A DNA stretch of 64,000 bases from the NCBI RefSeq assembly GCF_050624435.1, contig NW_027459445.1:1674001-1738000 (forward strand), given 5' to 3'. The position numbers and the translations under genes were made by a program. The stretch comes from Tenrec ecaudatus. Taxonomy: Eukaryota; Chordata; Mammalia; Afrosoricida; Tenrecidae. Positions within the stretch are counted from its first letter, which is position 1, and each line of letters begins with the position of its first letter. Positions 1-12,529 of the stretch are shown piece after piece. The notes beneath the pieces are model-generated. The model ran no database searches, had not been told where the DNA came from, and saw only the letters and a list, made by a program, of their open reading frames with translations.

Positions 1-327
1 TAGGCTAGGGCACTCATAGGCTTAGGCTATGGCACCCCTAGGCTTAAGTTTGGACACCCCAAGGCTTAGGCTAGGGCAGCCCTAGGCTTAGGCTAAGGCT
101 AGGGCTCACCTAGCCTAAGGCTCGGGCACCCCTAGGCTTAGACTAGGGCACCCCTTGGCTTAGGCTAGGGCACCCGTAGGCTTAGGCTATGGCACCCCTA
201 GGCTTAAGTTTGGACACCCCAAGGCTTAGGCTAGGGCAGCCCTAGGCTTAGGCTAAGGCTAGGGCTCACCTAGCCTAAGGCTCGGGCACCCCTAGGCTTA
301 GACTAGGGCACCCCTTGGCTTAGGCTA
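1..327. repeat. 160-bp tandem duplication
   Basis: Positions 1-160 and 161-320 align at an offset of exactly 160 bp and differ only at a few bases (for example CACTCATAGG against CACCCGTAGG). Both copies carry the haplotype GGCTTAAGTTTGGACACC (at 41 and 201), CTCACCTAGCC and CTCGGGCACC. The same haplotype appears once, not doubled, in the HOR copies near 3,683, 7,589, 9,432, 12,737, 14,534, 17,140 and 18,160, so the doubling here is local and probably recent. Confidence 0.9.
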
Positions 328-1440
328 TGGCACCCCTAGGCTTAGACTAAGGCTAGGGCTCCCCTAGGCTTAGGCAAGGGCACCCCTAGGCTTAAGCTAG
401 GGCACCCCTAGGCTTAGGCTATGGCACCCCTAGGCTTAGACTAAGGCTAGGGCTCCCCTAGCGTCAGGCTTGGGCACCCCAAGGCTTAGACTAGGGCACC
501 CCTAGGCTTAGGCTTCGACACCCCTAGGCTTAGGCTAGGGCACCCCTAGGCTTAGGGTAAGGCTATAGCTCCCTTAGCCTAAGGCTAGGGCACCCGTAGG
601 CTTAGGCTTTGGCACCCCTAGGCTTAGGCAATGGCACCCCTAGGCTAAGGCTAGGGCACCCCTAGGCTTAGGCTTGGGCACCCCTAGGCTTATGCTATGT
701 CACCCCTAGGCTAAGGCTAGGGCACCCCTAGGCTTAGGCTAGGGCACCCCTAGGCTTAATCTAGGGCACCCCTAGGCTTAGGCTAGGACAGCCCTAGTCT
801 TAGGCTAGGGCACCCCTAGGCTTAGGCTAAGGCTACGGCTCCCCTAGCCTCAGGCTAGGGCACCTTTAGTCTCAGGCTAGGGCGCCCCTAGGCTTGGGCT
901 AGGGCACCCCTAGACTTAGGTTAGGGCAACCCTAATCTTAGGCTAAGGCTAGGGATCCCCTAGACTCAGGCTAGGGCACCCCTAGGCTCAGGCTAGCACG
1001 CCCCTAGGCTTAGGCTAGGGCACACCTAGGCTTAGGCTAGGGCACCCCTAGGCTTAAGCTAGGACACCCCTAGGCTTACGCTAAGGCTAGGGCTCCCCTA
1101 GCCTAAGGCTAGGGCACCCCAAGGCTTAGGCTAGGGCACCCCTAGGCTTAGGCTAGGACACCACTAGGCTTAGGTTAGGGCACCCCTAGGCTTAAGCTAG
1201 GGTTGCCCAAGGCTAAGGCTAGGGCACCCCTAGGCTTAGGCTAGGGCACCCCTAGGCTTAGGCTAATGCTAGGGCTCCTCTAGGCTAATGCTAGGGCACC
1301 AGTAGGCTTAGGCTAGGGCACCCATAGCTTAGGCTAAGGCTAGGGCACCCCTAGCCGAAGGCTAGGGCACCCCTAGGCTTAGGCTAGGGCACCCCTAGGC
1401 TTAGGCTAGGGCACCCCTTGGCTTAGGCTAGCACCCCTAG
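328..1440. repeat. First part of the domain-A HOR, with a small deletion
   Basis: This stretch corresponds to sequence further downstream, but at changing offsets: 3,504 bp near 371, 3,598 bp near 841 (against 4,439), and also 4,199 bp near 841 (against 5,040). The 94-bp change between the first two offsets means about four monomers are missing here around 400-470 relative to the downstream copy. The CACCTTTAG marker is at 861. Nothing but satellite is present. Confidence 0.75.
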
Positions 1441-2312
1441 GCTTAGGCTAAGGCTACGGCTCCCCTAGCCTCAGGCTAGGGCACCTTTAGTCTCAGGCTA
1501 GGGTGCCCCTAGGCTTGTGCTAGGGCACCCCTAGACTTAGGCTAGGGCAACCCTAAGCTTAGGCTAAGGCTAGGCATCCCCTAGACTCAGGCTAGGGCAC
1601 CCCTAGGCTCAGGCTAGCACGCCCCTTGGCTTAGGCTAGGGCACACCTAGGCTTAGGCTAGGGCACACCTAGGCTTAAGCTAGGACACCCCTAGGCTTAC
1701 GCAAAGGCTAGGGCTCCCCTAGCCTAAGGCTAGGGCACACCTAGACTTAGGCTAGGGCACCCCTAGGCTTAGGCTAGGACACCCCTAAGCTTAGGTTAGG
1801 GCACCCCTAGGCTTAAGCTAGGGCTGCCCAAGGCTTAGGCTAGGGCACCCCTAGGCTTAGGCTAGGGCACCCCTAGGCTTAGGCTAATGCTAGGGCTCCC
1901 CTAGCCTCAGGCTAGGGCACCTTTAGTCTCAGGCTAGGGTGCCCCTAGGCTTGTGCTAGGGCACCCCTAGACTTAGGCTAGGGCAACCCTAAGCTTAGGC
2001 TAAGGCTAGGCATCCCCTAGACTCAGGCTAGGGCACCCCTAGGCTCAGGCTAGCACGCCCCTTGGCTTAGGCTAGGGCACACCTAGGCTTAGGCTAGGGC
2101 ACACCTAGGCTTAAGCTAGGACACCCCTAGGCTTACGCAAAGGCTAGGGCTCCCCTAGCCTAAGGCTAGGGCACACCTAGACTTAGGCTAGGGCACCCCT
2201 AGGCTTAGGCTAGGACACCCCTAAGCTTAGGTTAGGGCACCCCTAGGCTTAAGCTAGGGCTGCCCAAGGCTTAGGCCAGGTCACCCCTAGGCTTAGGCTA
2301 GGACACCCCTAG
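1441..2312. repeat. 436-bp tandem duplication
   Basis: The block 1,441-1,876 is repeated as 1,877-2,312 at an offset of 436 bp. The markers CACCTTTAG (1,482 and 1,918), GGGTGCCCC and GGCTTGTGC are in both. The equivalent place in the next HOR copy (from about 5,640) has a single copy, so this duplication arose within the first HOR copy. The first few monomers of copy two differ at two or three bases (AATGCTAGGG against AAGGCTACGG). Confidence 0.85.
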
Positions 2313-3475
2313 GATTAGGGTAGGACACACCAGGCTTAGGCTAAGGCTAGGGCTCCCCTAGCCTAAGGCTAGGGCACACGTACGCTTAGGCTAGGTCACC
2401 CCTAGGCTTACGCTAAGGCTAGGGCTCCACTAGCCTAATGCTAGGGTACCCCTAGGCTTAGGCTAGGGCACCCATAGCTTAGGCTAAGGCTAAGGCTCCC
2501 CTAGCCTAAGGCTACAGCACCCCTAGGCTTAGGCTAGGTCACCCCTAGGCTTAGGCTAGGGCACCCCTAGGCTTAGGCTGAGGCTAGGGCTCCCCTAGCT
2601 TAAGGCTAGGGCACCCCAAGGCTTAGGCTTGGGCACCCTTAGGCTTAGACTATGGCACCCCTAGGCTAAGGCTAGGCACCCCTACGCTTAGGCTAAGGCT
2701 AGGGCACCCCTAGGCTTAGGCTTGGGCACCCGTAGGCTTAGGCTATTGCACCCCTAGGCTTGGGCTAGGGCACCCCTAGACTTAGGCTAGGGCAACCTTA
2801 AGCTTAGGCTAAGGCTAGGGATCCCCTAGACTCAGGCTATGGCACCCCTAGGCTGAGGCTAGCACGCCCCTAGGCTTAGGCTAGGGCACACCTAGGCTTA
2901 GGCTAGGGCACCCCTAGGCTTAAGCTAGCACACCCCTAGGCTTACACTAAGGCTAGGGCTCCCCTAGCCTAAGGCCAGGGCACACCTAGGCTTAGGCTAG
3001 GGCACCCCTAGGCTTAGGCTAGGACACCCCTAGGCTTAGGCTAGGGCACCCCTAGGCTTAAGCTAGGAAACCCCTTGGCTTACGCTAAGGCTAGGGACCT
3101 TCTAGCCTAAGGCTAGGGCACACCTAGACTTAGGATAGGGCACCCCTAGGCTTAGGCTAGGACACCCCTAGGCTTAGGCTAAGGCTAGGGCTCCCGTAGC
3201 CTAAGGCTAGGGCACCCCTATGCTTAGGTTAGGGCACCCCTAGGCTTAAGCTAGGGCAGCCCTAGGCTTAGGCTACGTCACCCCTAGGCTTAGGCTAGGG
3301 CACCCATAGCTTAGGCTAAGGCTAGGGCTCCCCTATCCTAAAGCTAGGGCACCCCTAGGCTTAGGCTAGGGCACCCATAGTTTAGGCTAAGGCTAGGGCT
3401 CCCCTATCCTAAGGCTAGGGCACCCCTAGGCATAGGCTAGGGCACCCCTAGGTTTAGGCTATGGCACCCCTAGGC

Positions 3476-6400
3476 TTTGGATAAGCCTAGGGCTCCCCTA
3501 GTCTAATGCTTGGGCACCCCTAGGCTTAGGCTAGGGCACTACTAGGCTTATGCTAGGGCACCACTAGGCTTAAGTTAAGGCTAAGGCTCACCTAGTCTAA
3601 GGCTAGGGCACCCCTAGGCTTAGAATAGGGCACCCCTTGGCTTAGGCTAGGGCACTCATAGGCTTAGGCTATGGCACCCCCAGGCTTAAGATTGGACACC
3701 CCAAGGCTTAGGCTAGGGCAGCCCTAGGCTTAGGCTAAGGCTAGGGCTCACCTAGCCTAAGGCTCGGGCACCCCTAGGCTTAGACTAGGGCACCCCTTGG
3801 CTTAGGCTAGGGCACCCGTAGGCTTAGGCTATGGCACCCCTAGGCTTAGACTAAGGCTAGGGCTCCCCTAGGCTTAGGCAAGGGCACCCCTAGGCTTAAG
3901 CTAGGGCACCCCTAGGCTTAGGCTAGGGCACCCCTAGGCTTAGGCTAAGGATAGGGCTCCCCTAGCCTCAGGCTAGGTCACCCCTAGGCTCAGGCTAGGG
4001 CACCCCGAGGCTTAGGCTAGGGCAACCCTAGGCTTAGGCTAAGGCTAGGGCTCCCCTAGCGTCAGGCTAGGGCACCCCAAGGCTTAGGCTAGGGCACCCC
4101 TAGGCTTAGGCTTCGACACCCCTAGGCTTAGGCTAGGGCACCCCTAGGCTTAGGGTAAGGCTAGAGCTCCCTTAGCCTAAGGCTAGGGCACCCGTAGGCT
4201 GAGGCTTTGGCACCCCTAGGCTTAGGCAATGGCACCCTTAGGCTAAGGCTAGGGCACCCCTAGGCTTAGGCTTGGGCACCCCTAGGCTTATGCTATGTCA
4301 CCCCTAGGCTAAGGCAAGGGCACCCCTAGGCTTAGGCTAGGGCACCCCTAGGCTTAATCTAGGGCACCCCTAGGCTTAGGCTAGGACAGCCCTAGGCTTA
4401 GGCTAGGGCACCCCTAGGCTTAGGCTAAGGCTACGTCTCCCCTAGCCTCAGGCTAGGGCACCTTTAGTCTCAGGCTAGGGCGCCCCTAGGCTTGGGCTAG
4501 GGCACCCCTAGACTTAGGTTAGGGCAACCCTAAGCTTAGGCTAATGCTAGGGATCCCCTAGACTCAGGCTAGGGCACCCCTAGGCTCAGGCTAGCACGCC
4601 CCTAGGCTTAGGCTAGGGCACACCTAGGCTTAGGCTAGGGCACCCCTAGGCTTAAGCTAGGACACCCCTAGGCTTACGCTAAGGCTAGGGCTCCCCTAGC
4701 CTAAGGCTAGGGCACACCTAGGCTTAGGATAGGGCACCCCTAGGCTTAGGCTAGGACACCCCTAGCCTTAGGTTAGGGCACCCCTAGGCTTAAGCTAGGG
4801 CTGCCCAAGGCTTAGGCTAGGAAACCCCTAGGCTTAGGGTAGGACACACCAGGCTTAGGCTAAGGCTAGGGCTCCCCTAGCATAAGGCTAGGGTACACCT
4901 AGGCTTAGGCTAGGTCACCCCTAGGCTTAGGCTAAGGCTAGGGCTCCACTAGCCTAATGCTAGGGCACCCCTATGCTTAGGCTAGGGGACCCCTAGGCTT
5001 AGGCTAGGACACCCCTAGGCTTAGGCTAAGGCTACGGCTCCCCTAGCCTCAGGCTAGGGCACCTTTAGTCTCAGGCTAGGGCGCCCCTAGGCTTGGGCTA
5101 GGGCACCCCTAGACTTAGGTTAGGGCAACCCTAATCTTAGGCTAAGGCTAGGGATCCCCTAGACTCAGGCTAGGGCACCCCTAGGCTCAGGCTAGCACGC
5201 CCCTAGGCTTAGGCTAGGGCACACCTAGGCTTAGGCTAGGGCACCCCTAGGCTTAAGCTAGGACACCCCTAGGCTTACGCTAAGGCTAGGGCTCCCCTAG
5301 CCTAAGGCTAGGGCACCCCAAGGCTTAGGCTAGGGCACCCCTAGGCTTAGGCTAGGACACCACTAGGCTTAGGTTAGGGCACCCCTAGGCTTAAGCTAGG
5401 GCTGCCCAAGGCTAAGGCTAGGGCACCCCTAGGCTTAGGCTAGGGCACCCCTAGGCTTAGGCTAATGCTAGGGCTCCTCTAGGCTAATGCTAGGGCACCA
5501 CTAGGCTTAGGCTAGGGCACCCATAGCTTAGGCTAAGGCTAGGGCACCCCTAGCCGAAGGCTAGGGCACCCCTAGGCTTAGGCTAGGGCACCCCTAGGCT
5601 TAGGCTAGGGCACCCCTTGGCTTAGGCTAGCACCCCTAGGCTTAGGCTAAGGCTACGGCTCCCCTAGCCTCAGGCTAGGGCACCTTTAGTCTCAGGCTAG
5701 GGTGCCCCTAGGCTTGTGCTAGGGCACCCCTAGACTTAGGCTAGGGCAACCCTAAGCTTAGGCTAAGGCTAGGCATCCCCTAGACTCAGGCTAGGGCACC
5801 CCTAGGCTCAGGCTAGCACGCCCCTTGGCTTAGGCTAGGGCACACCTAGGCTTAGGCTAGGGCACACCTAGGCTTAAGCTAGGACACCCCTAGGCTTACG
5901 CAAAGGCTAGGGCTCCCCTAGCCTAAGGCTAGGGCACACCTAGACTTAGGCTAGGGCACCACTAGGCTTAGGCTAGGACACCCCTAAGCTTAGGTTAGGG
6001 CACCCCTAGGCTTAAGCTAGGGCTGCCCAAGGCTTAGGCTAGGGCACCCCTAGGCTTAGGCTAGGGCACCCCTAGGCTTAGGCTAATGCTAGGGCTCCCC
6101 TAACCTAATGCTAGGGCACCCCTAGGCTTAGGCTAGGGCACCCATAGCTTAGGCTAAGGCTAGGGCACCCCTAGGCTTAGGCCAGGTCACCCCTAGGCTT
6201 AGGCTAGGACACCCCTAGGATTAGGGTAGGACACACCAGGCTTAGGCTAAGGCTAGGGCTCCCCTAGCCTAAGGCTAGGGCACACGTACGCTTAGGCTAG
6301 GTCACCCCTAGGCTTACGCTAAGGCTAGGGCTCCACTAGCCTAATGCTAGGGTACCCCTAGGCTTAAGCTAGGGCACCCATAGCTTAGGCTAAGGCTAAG

Positions 6401-7381
6401 GCTCCCCTAGCCTAAGGCTACAGCACCCCTAGGCTTAGGCTAGGTCACCCCTAGGCTTAGGCTAGGGCACCCCTAGGCTTAGGCTGAGGCTAGGGCTCCC
6501 CTAGCTTAAGGCTAGGGCACCCCAAGGCTTAGGCTTGGGCACCCCTAGGCTTAGACTATGGCACCCCTAGGCTAAGGCTAGGCACCCCTACGCTTAGGCT
6601 AAGGCTAGGGCACCCCTAGGCTTAGGCTTGGGCACCCGTAGGCTTAGGCTATTGCACCCCTAGGCTTGGGCTAGGGCACCCCTAGACTTAGGCTAGGGCA
6701 ACCTTAAGCTTAGGCTAAGGCTAGGGATCCCCTAGACTCAGGCTATGGCACCCCTAGGCTGAGGCTAGCACGCCCCTAGGCTTAGGGTAGGGCACACCTA
6801 GGCTTAGGCTAGGGCACCCCTAGGCTTAAGCTAGCACACCCCTAGGCTTACACTAAGGCTAGGGCTCCCCTAGCCTAAGGCCAGGGCACACCTAGGCTTA
6901 GGCTAGGGAACCCCTAGGCTTAGGCTAGGACATCCCTAGGCTTAGGCTAGGGCACCCCTAGGCTTAAGCTAGGAAACCCCTTGGCTTACGCTAAGGCTAG
7001 GGATCTTCTAGCCTAAGGCTAGGGCACACCTAGACTTAGGATAGGGCACCCCTAGGCTTAGGCTAGGACACCCCTAGGCTTAGGCTAAGGCTAGGGCTCC
7101 CGTAGCCTAAGGCTAGGGCACCCCTATGCTTAGGTTAGGGCACCCCTAGGCTTAAGCTAGGGCAGCCCTAGGCTTAGGCTACGTCACCCCTAGGCTTAGG
7201 CTAGGGCACCCATAGCTTAGGCTAAGGCTAGGGCTCCCCTATCCTAAAGCTAGGGCACCCCTAGGCTTAGGCTAGGGCACCCATAGTTTAGGCTAAGGCT
7301 AGGGCTCCCCTATCCTAAGGCTAGGGCACCCCTAGGCATAGGCTAGGGCACCCCTAGGTTTAGGCTATGGCACCCCTAGGC
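3476..7381. repeat. Domain-A HOR copy, long form (3,906 bp)
   Basis: The copy is delimited by the marker TTTGGATAAGCC at 3,476 and 7,382. The flanks hold the same phase: about 2.75 kb (2,275-5,030) aligns to 6,181-8,936 at an offset of 3,906 bp. The unit holds three 0.6-kb subunits marked by CACCTTTAG at 4,459, 5,060 and 5,681. It also holds the single markers GGGGACCCC (4,985) and GGCCAGGTCACC (about 6,182). This is the most complete HOR of domain A in the window. Differences between copies are scattered single bases. Confidence 0.88.
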
Positions 7382-9224
7382 TTTGGATAAGCCTAGGGCT
7401 CCCCTAGTCTAATGCTTGGGCACCCCTAGGCTTAGGCTAGGGCACTACTAGGCTTATGCTAGGGCACCACTAGGCTTAGGTTAAGGCTAAGGCTCACCTA
7501 GTCTAAGGCTAGGGCACCCCTAGGCTTAGAATAGGGCACCCCTTGGCTTAGGCTAGGGCACTCATAGGCTTAGGCTATGGCACCCCCAGGCTTAAGATTG
7601 GACACCCCAAGGCTTAGGCTAGGGCAGCCCTAGGCTTAGGCTAAGGCTAGGGCTCACCTAGCCTAAGGCTCGGGCACCCCTAGGCTTAGACTAGGGCACC
7701 CCTTGGCTTAGGCTAGGGCACCCGTAGGCTTAGGCTATGGCACCCCTAGGCTTAGACTAAGGCTAGGGCTCCCCTAGGCTTAGGCAAGGGCACCCCTAGG
7801 CTTAAGCTAGGGCACCCCTAGGCTTAGGCTAGGGCACCCCTAGGCTTAGGCTAAGGATAGGGCTCCCCTAGCCTCAGGCTAGGTCACCCCTAGGCTCAGG
7901 CTAGGGCACCCCGAGGCTTAGGCTAGGGCAACCCTAGGCTTAGGCTAAGGCTAGGGCTCCCCTAGCGTCAGGCTAGGGCAACCCAAGGCTTAGGCTAGGG
8001 CACCCCTAGGCTTAGGCTTCGACACCCCTAGGCTTAGGCTAGGGCACCCCTAGGCTTAGGGTAAGGCTAGAGCTCCCTTAGCCTAAGGCTAGGGCACCCG
8101 TAGGCTTAGGCTTTGGCACCCCTAGGCTTAGGCAATGGCACCCCTAGGCTAAGGCTAGGGCACCCCTAGGCTTAGGCTTGGGCACCCCTAGGCTTATGCT
8201 ATGTCACCCCTAGGCTAAGGCAAGGGCACCCCTAGGCTTAGGCTAGGGCACCCCTAGGCTTAATCTAGGGCACCCCTAGGCTTAGGCTAGGACAGCCCTA
8301 GGCTTAGGCTAGGGCACCCCTAGGCTTAGGCTAAGGCTACGTCTCCCCTAGCCTCAGGCTAGGGCACCTTTAGTCTCAGGCTAGGGCGCCCCTAGGCTTG
8401 GGCTAGGGCACCCCTAGACTTAGGTTAGGGCAACCCTAAGCTTAGGCTAATGCTAGGGATCCCCTAGACTCAGGCTAGGGCACCCCTAGGCTCAGGCTAG
8501 CACGCCCCTAGGCTTAGGCTAGGGCACACCTAGGCTTAGGCTAGGGCACCCCTAGGCTTAAGCTAGGACACCCCTAGGCTTACGCTAAGGCTAGGGCTCC
8601 CCTAGCCTAAGGCTAGGGCACACCTAGGCTTAGGATAGGGCACCCCTAGGCTTAGGCTAGGACACCCCTAGGCTTAGGTTAGGGCACCCCTAGGCTTAAG
8701 CTAGGGCTGCCCAAGGCTTAGGCTAGGAAACCCCTAGGCTTAGGGTAGGACACACCAGGCTTAGGCTAAGGCTAGGGCTCCCCTAGCATAAGGCTAGGGT
8801 ACACCTAGGCTTAGGCTAGGTCACCCCTAGGCTTAGGCTAAGGCTAGGGCTCCACTAGCCTAATGCTAGGGCACCCCTATGCTTAGGCTAGGGGACCCCT
8901 AGGCTTAGGCTAGGACACCCCTAGGCTTAGGCTAGGGCACCCCTAGGCTAAGACTAGGGCACCCCTAGGCTTAGGCTAAGGCTAGGGCTCCCCTAGGCTT
9001 AGGCTAGGGCACACCTAAGCTTAGGCTAGGTCACCCCTAGGCTTAGGCTTGGGCACCCCTAGGCTTAGGCTATGGCACCCCTAGGCTAAGACTAGGGCAC
9101 CCCTAGGCTTAGGCTAAGGCTAGGGCTCCCCTAGGCTTAGGCTAGGGCACCCCTCGGCTTAGGCTAGGGCACCCCTAGGCTTAGGCTAGGGCACCCCTAG
9201 GCTTAGGCTATGGCACCCCTAGGC
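7382..9224. repeat. Domain-A HOR copy, short form (1,843 bp)
   Basis: It begins at the same marker as the long form and follows it to the GGGGACCCC monomer, 1,509 bp into the unit (8,891; the long form has it at 4,985, also 1,509 bp in). It then jumps, 334 bp before the next marker, to sequence that closes the unit. Relative to the long form about 2.06 kb is absent. Only one CACCTTTAG subunit remains (8,365). Confidence 0.85.
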
Positions 9225-12200
9225 TTTGGATAAGCCTAGGGCTCCCCTAGTCTAATGCTTGGGCTCCCCTAGGCTTAGGCTAGGGCACTACTAGGCTTAT
9301 GCTAGGGCACCACTAGGCTTAGGTTAAGGCTAAGGCTCACCTAGTCTAAGGCTAGGGCACCCCTAGGCTTAGACTAGGGCACCCCTTGGCTTAGGCTAGG
9401 GCACTCATAGGCTTAGGCTATGGCACCCCTAGGCTTAAGTTTGGACACCCCAAGGCTTAGGCTAGGGCAGCCCTAGGCTTAGGCTAAGGCTAGGGCTCAC
9501 CTAGCCTAAGGCTCGGGCACCCCTAGGCTTAGACTAGGGCACCCCTTGGCTTAGGCTAGGGCACCCGTAGGCTTAGGCTATGGCACCCCTAGGCTTAGAC
9601 TAAGGCTAGGGCTCCCCTAGGCTTAGGCAAGGGCACCCCTAGGCTTAAGCTAGGGCACCCCTAGGCTTAGGCTAGGGCACCCCTAGGCTTAGGCTAAGGA
9701 TAGGGCTCCCCTAGCCTCAGGCTAGGTCACCCCTAGGCTCAGGCTAGGGCACCCCGAGGCTTAGGCTAGGGCAACCCTAGGTTTAGGCTAAGGCTAGGGC
9801 TCCCCTAGCATCAGGCTTGGGCACCCCAAGGCTTAGGCTAGGGCACCCCTAGGCTTAGGCTTCGACACCCCTAGGCTTAGGCTAGGGCACCCCTAGGCTT
9901 AGGGTAAGGCTAGAGCTCCCTTAGCCTAAGGCTAGGGCACCCGTAGGCTTAGGCTTTGGCACCCCTAGGCTTAGGCAAGGGCACCCCTAGGCTAAGGCTA
10001 GGGCACCCCTAGGCTTAGGCTTGGGCACCCCTAGGCTTATGCTATGTCACCCCTAGGCTAAGGCTAGGGCACCCCTAGGCTTAGGCTAGGGCACCCCTAG
10101 GCTTAATCTAGGGCACCCCTAGGCTTAGGCTAGGACAGCCCTAGGCTTAGGCTAGGGCACCCCTAGGCTTAGGCTAAGGCTACGGCTCCCCTAGCCTCAG
10201 GCTAGGGCACCTTTAGTCTCAGGCTAGGGCACCCCTAGGCTTGGGCTAGGGCACCCCTAGACTTAGGTTAGGGCAACCCTAAGCTTAGGCTAAGGCTAGG
10301 GATCCCCTAGACTCAGGCTAGGGCACCCCTAGGCTCAGGCTAGCACGCCCCTAGGCTTAGACTAGGGCACACTTAGGCTTAGGCTAGGGCACCCCTAGGC
10401 TTAAGCTAGGACACCCCTAGGCTTACGCTAAGGCTAGGGCTCCCCTAGCCTAAGGCTAGGGCACCCCTAGGCTTAGGCTAGGGCACCCCTAGGCTTAGGC
10501 TAGGACACCACTAGGCTTAGGTTAGGGCACCCCTAGGCTTAAGCTAGGCTGCCCAAGGCTAAGGCTAGGGCACCCCTAGGCTTAGGCTAGGGCACCCCTA
10601 GGCTTAGGCTAATGCTAGGGCTCCCCTAGGCTAATGCTAGGGCACCCCTAGGCTTAGGCTAGGGCACCCATAGCTTAGGCTAAGGCTAGGGCACCCCTAG
10701 CCTAAGGCTAGGGCACCCCTAGGCTTAGGCTAGGGCACCCCTAGGCTTAGGCTAGGGCACCCCTTGGCTTAGGCTAGCACCCCTAGGCTTAGGCTAAGGC
10801 TACGGCTCCCCTAGCCTCAGGCTAGGGCACCTTTAGACTCAGGCTAGGGCCGCCCTAGGCTTGGGCTAGGGCACCCCTAGACTTAGGCTAGGGCAACCCT
10901 AAGCTTAGGCTAAGGCTTGGGATCCCCTAGACTCAGGCTAGGGCACCCCTAGGCTCAGGCTAGCACGCCCCTTGGCTTATGCTAGGGCACACCTAGGCTT
11001 AGGCTAGGGCACACCTAGGCTTAAGCTAGGACACCCCTAGGCTTACGCAAAGGCTAGGGCTCCCCTAGCCTAAGGCTAGGGCACACCTAGACTTAGGCTA
11101 GGGCACCCCTAGGCTTACGCAAAGGCTAGGGCTCCCCTAGCCTAAGGCTAGGGCACACCTAGACTTAGGCTAGGGCACCCCTAGGCTTAGGCTAGGACAC
11201 CCCTAGGCTTAGGTTAGGGCACCCCTAGGCTTAAGCTAGGGCTGCCCAAGGCTTAGGCTAGGGCACCCCTAGGCTTAGGCTAGGGCACCCCTAGGCTTAG
11301 GCTAATGCTAGGGCTCCCCTAGCCTAATGCTAGGGCACCCCTAGGCTTAGGCTAGGACACCCATAGCTTAGGCTAAGGCTAGGGCACCCCTAGGCTTAGG
11401 CCAGGTCACCCCTAGGCTTAGGCTAGGACACCCCTAGGATTAGGGTAGGACACACCAGGCTTAGGCTAAGGCTAGGGCTCCCCTAGCCTAAGGCTAGGGC
11501 ACACGTAGGCTTAGGCTAGGTCACCCCTAGGCTTACGCTAAGGCTAGGGCTCCACTAGCCTAATGCTAGGGCACCCCTAGGCTTAGGCTAGGGCACCCAT
11601 AGCTTAGGCTAAGGCTAAGGCTCCCCTAGCCTAAGGCTACAGCACCCCTAGGCTTAGGCTAGGTCACCCCTAGGCTTAGGCTAGGGCACCCCTAGGCTTA
11701 GGCTGAGGCTAGGGCTCCCCTAGCTTAAGGCTAGGGCACCCCAAGGCTTAGGCTTGGGCACCCCTAGGCTTAGACTATGGCACCCCTAGGCTAAGGCTAG
11801 GCACCCCTAGGCTTAGGCTAAGGCTAGGGCACCCCTAGGCTTAGGCTTGGGCACACGTAAGCTTAGGCTATTGCACCCCTAGGCTTGGGCTAGGGCACCC
11901 CTAGACTTAGGCTAGGGCAACCCTAAGCTTAGGCTAAGGCTAGGGATCCCCTAGACTCAGGCTAGGGCACCCCTAGGCTGAGGCTAGCACGCCCCTAGGC
12001 TTAGGCTAGGGCACACCTAGGCTTAGGCCAGGGCACCCCTAGGCTTAAGCTAGCACACCCCTAGGCTTACGCTAAGGCTAGGGCTCCCCTAGCCTAAGGC
12101 CAGGGCACACCTAGGCTTAGGCTAGGGCACCCCTAGGCTTAGGCTAGGACACCCCTAGGCTTAGGCTAGGGCACCCCTAGGCTTAAGCTAGGAAACCCCT

Positions 12201-12529
12201 TGGCTTACGCTAAGGCTAGGGATCTTCTAGCCTAAGGCTAGGGCACACCTAGACGTAGGATAGGGCACCCCTAGGCTTAGGCTAGGACACCCCTAGGCTT
12301 AGGCTAAGGCTAGGGCTCCCGTAGCCTAAGGCTAGGGCACCCCTATGCTTAGGTTAGGGCACCCCTAGGCTTAAGCTAGGGCAGCCCTAGGCTTAGGCTA
12401 CGTCACCCCTAGGCTTAGGCTAGGGCACCCATAGCTTAGGCTAAGGCTAGGGCTCCCCTATCCTAAGGCTAGGGCACCCCTAGGCTTAGGCTAGGGTACC
12501 CCTAGGTTTAGGCTATGGCACCCCTAGGC
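9225..12529. repeat. Domain-A HOR copy, long form minus one subunit (3,305 bp)
   Basis: This copy runs from the TTTGGATAAGCC marker at 9,225 to that at 12,530. It is 601 bp shorter than the 3,906-bp copy, which equals the spacing between two CACCTTTAG subunits in the longer copy (4,459 to 5,060). It has two such subunits (10,208 and 10,828) instead of three and lacks the GGGGACCCC monomer. A precise loss or gain of one subunit explains the length. Confidence 0.85.
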
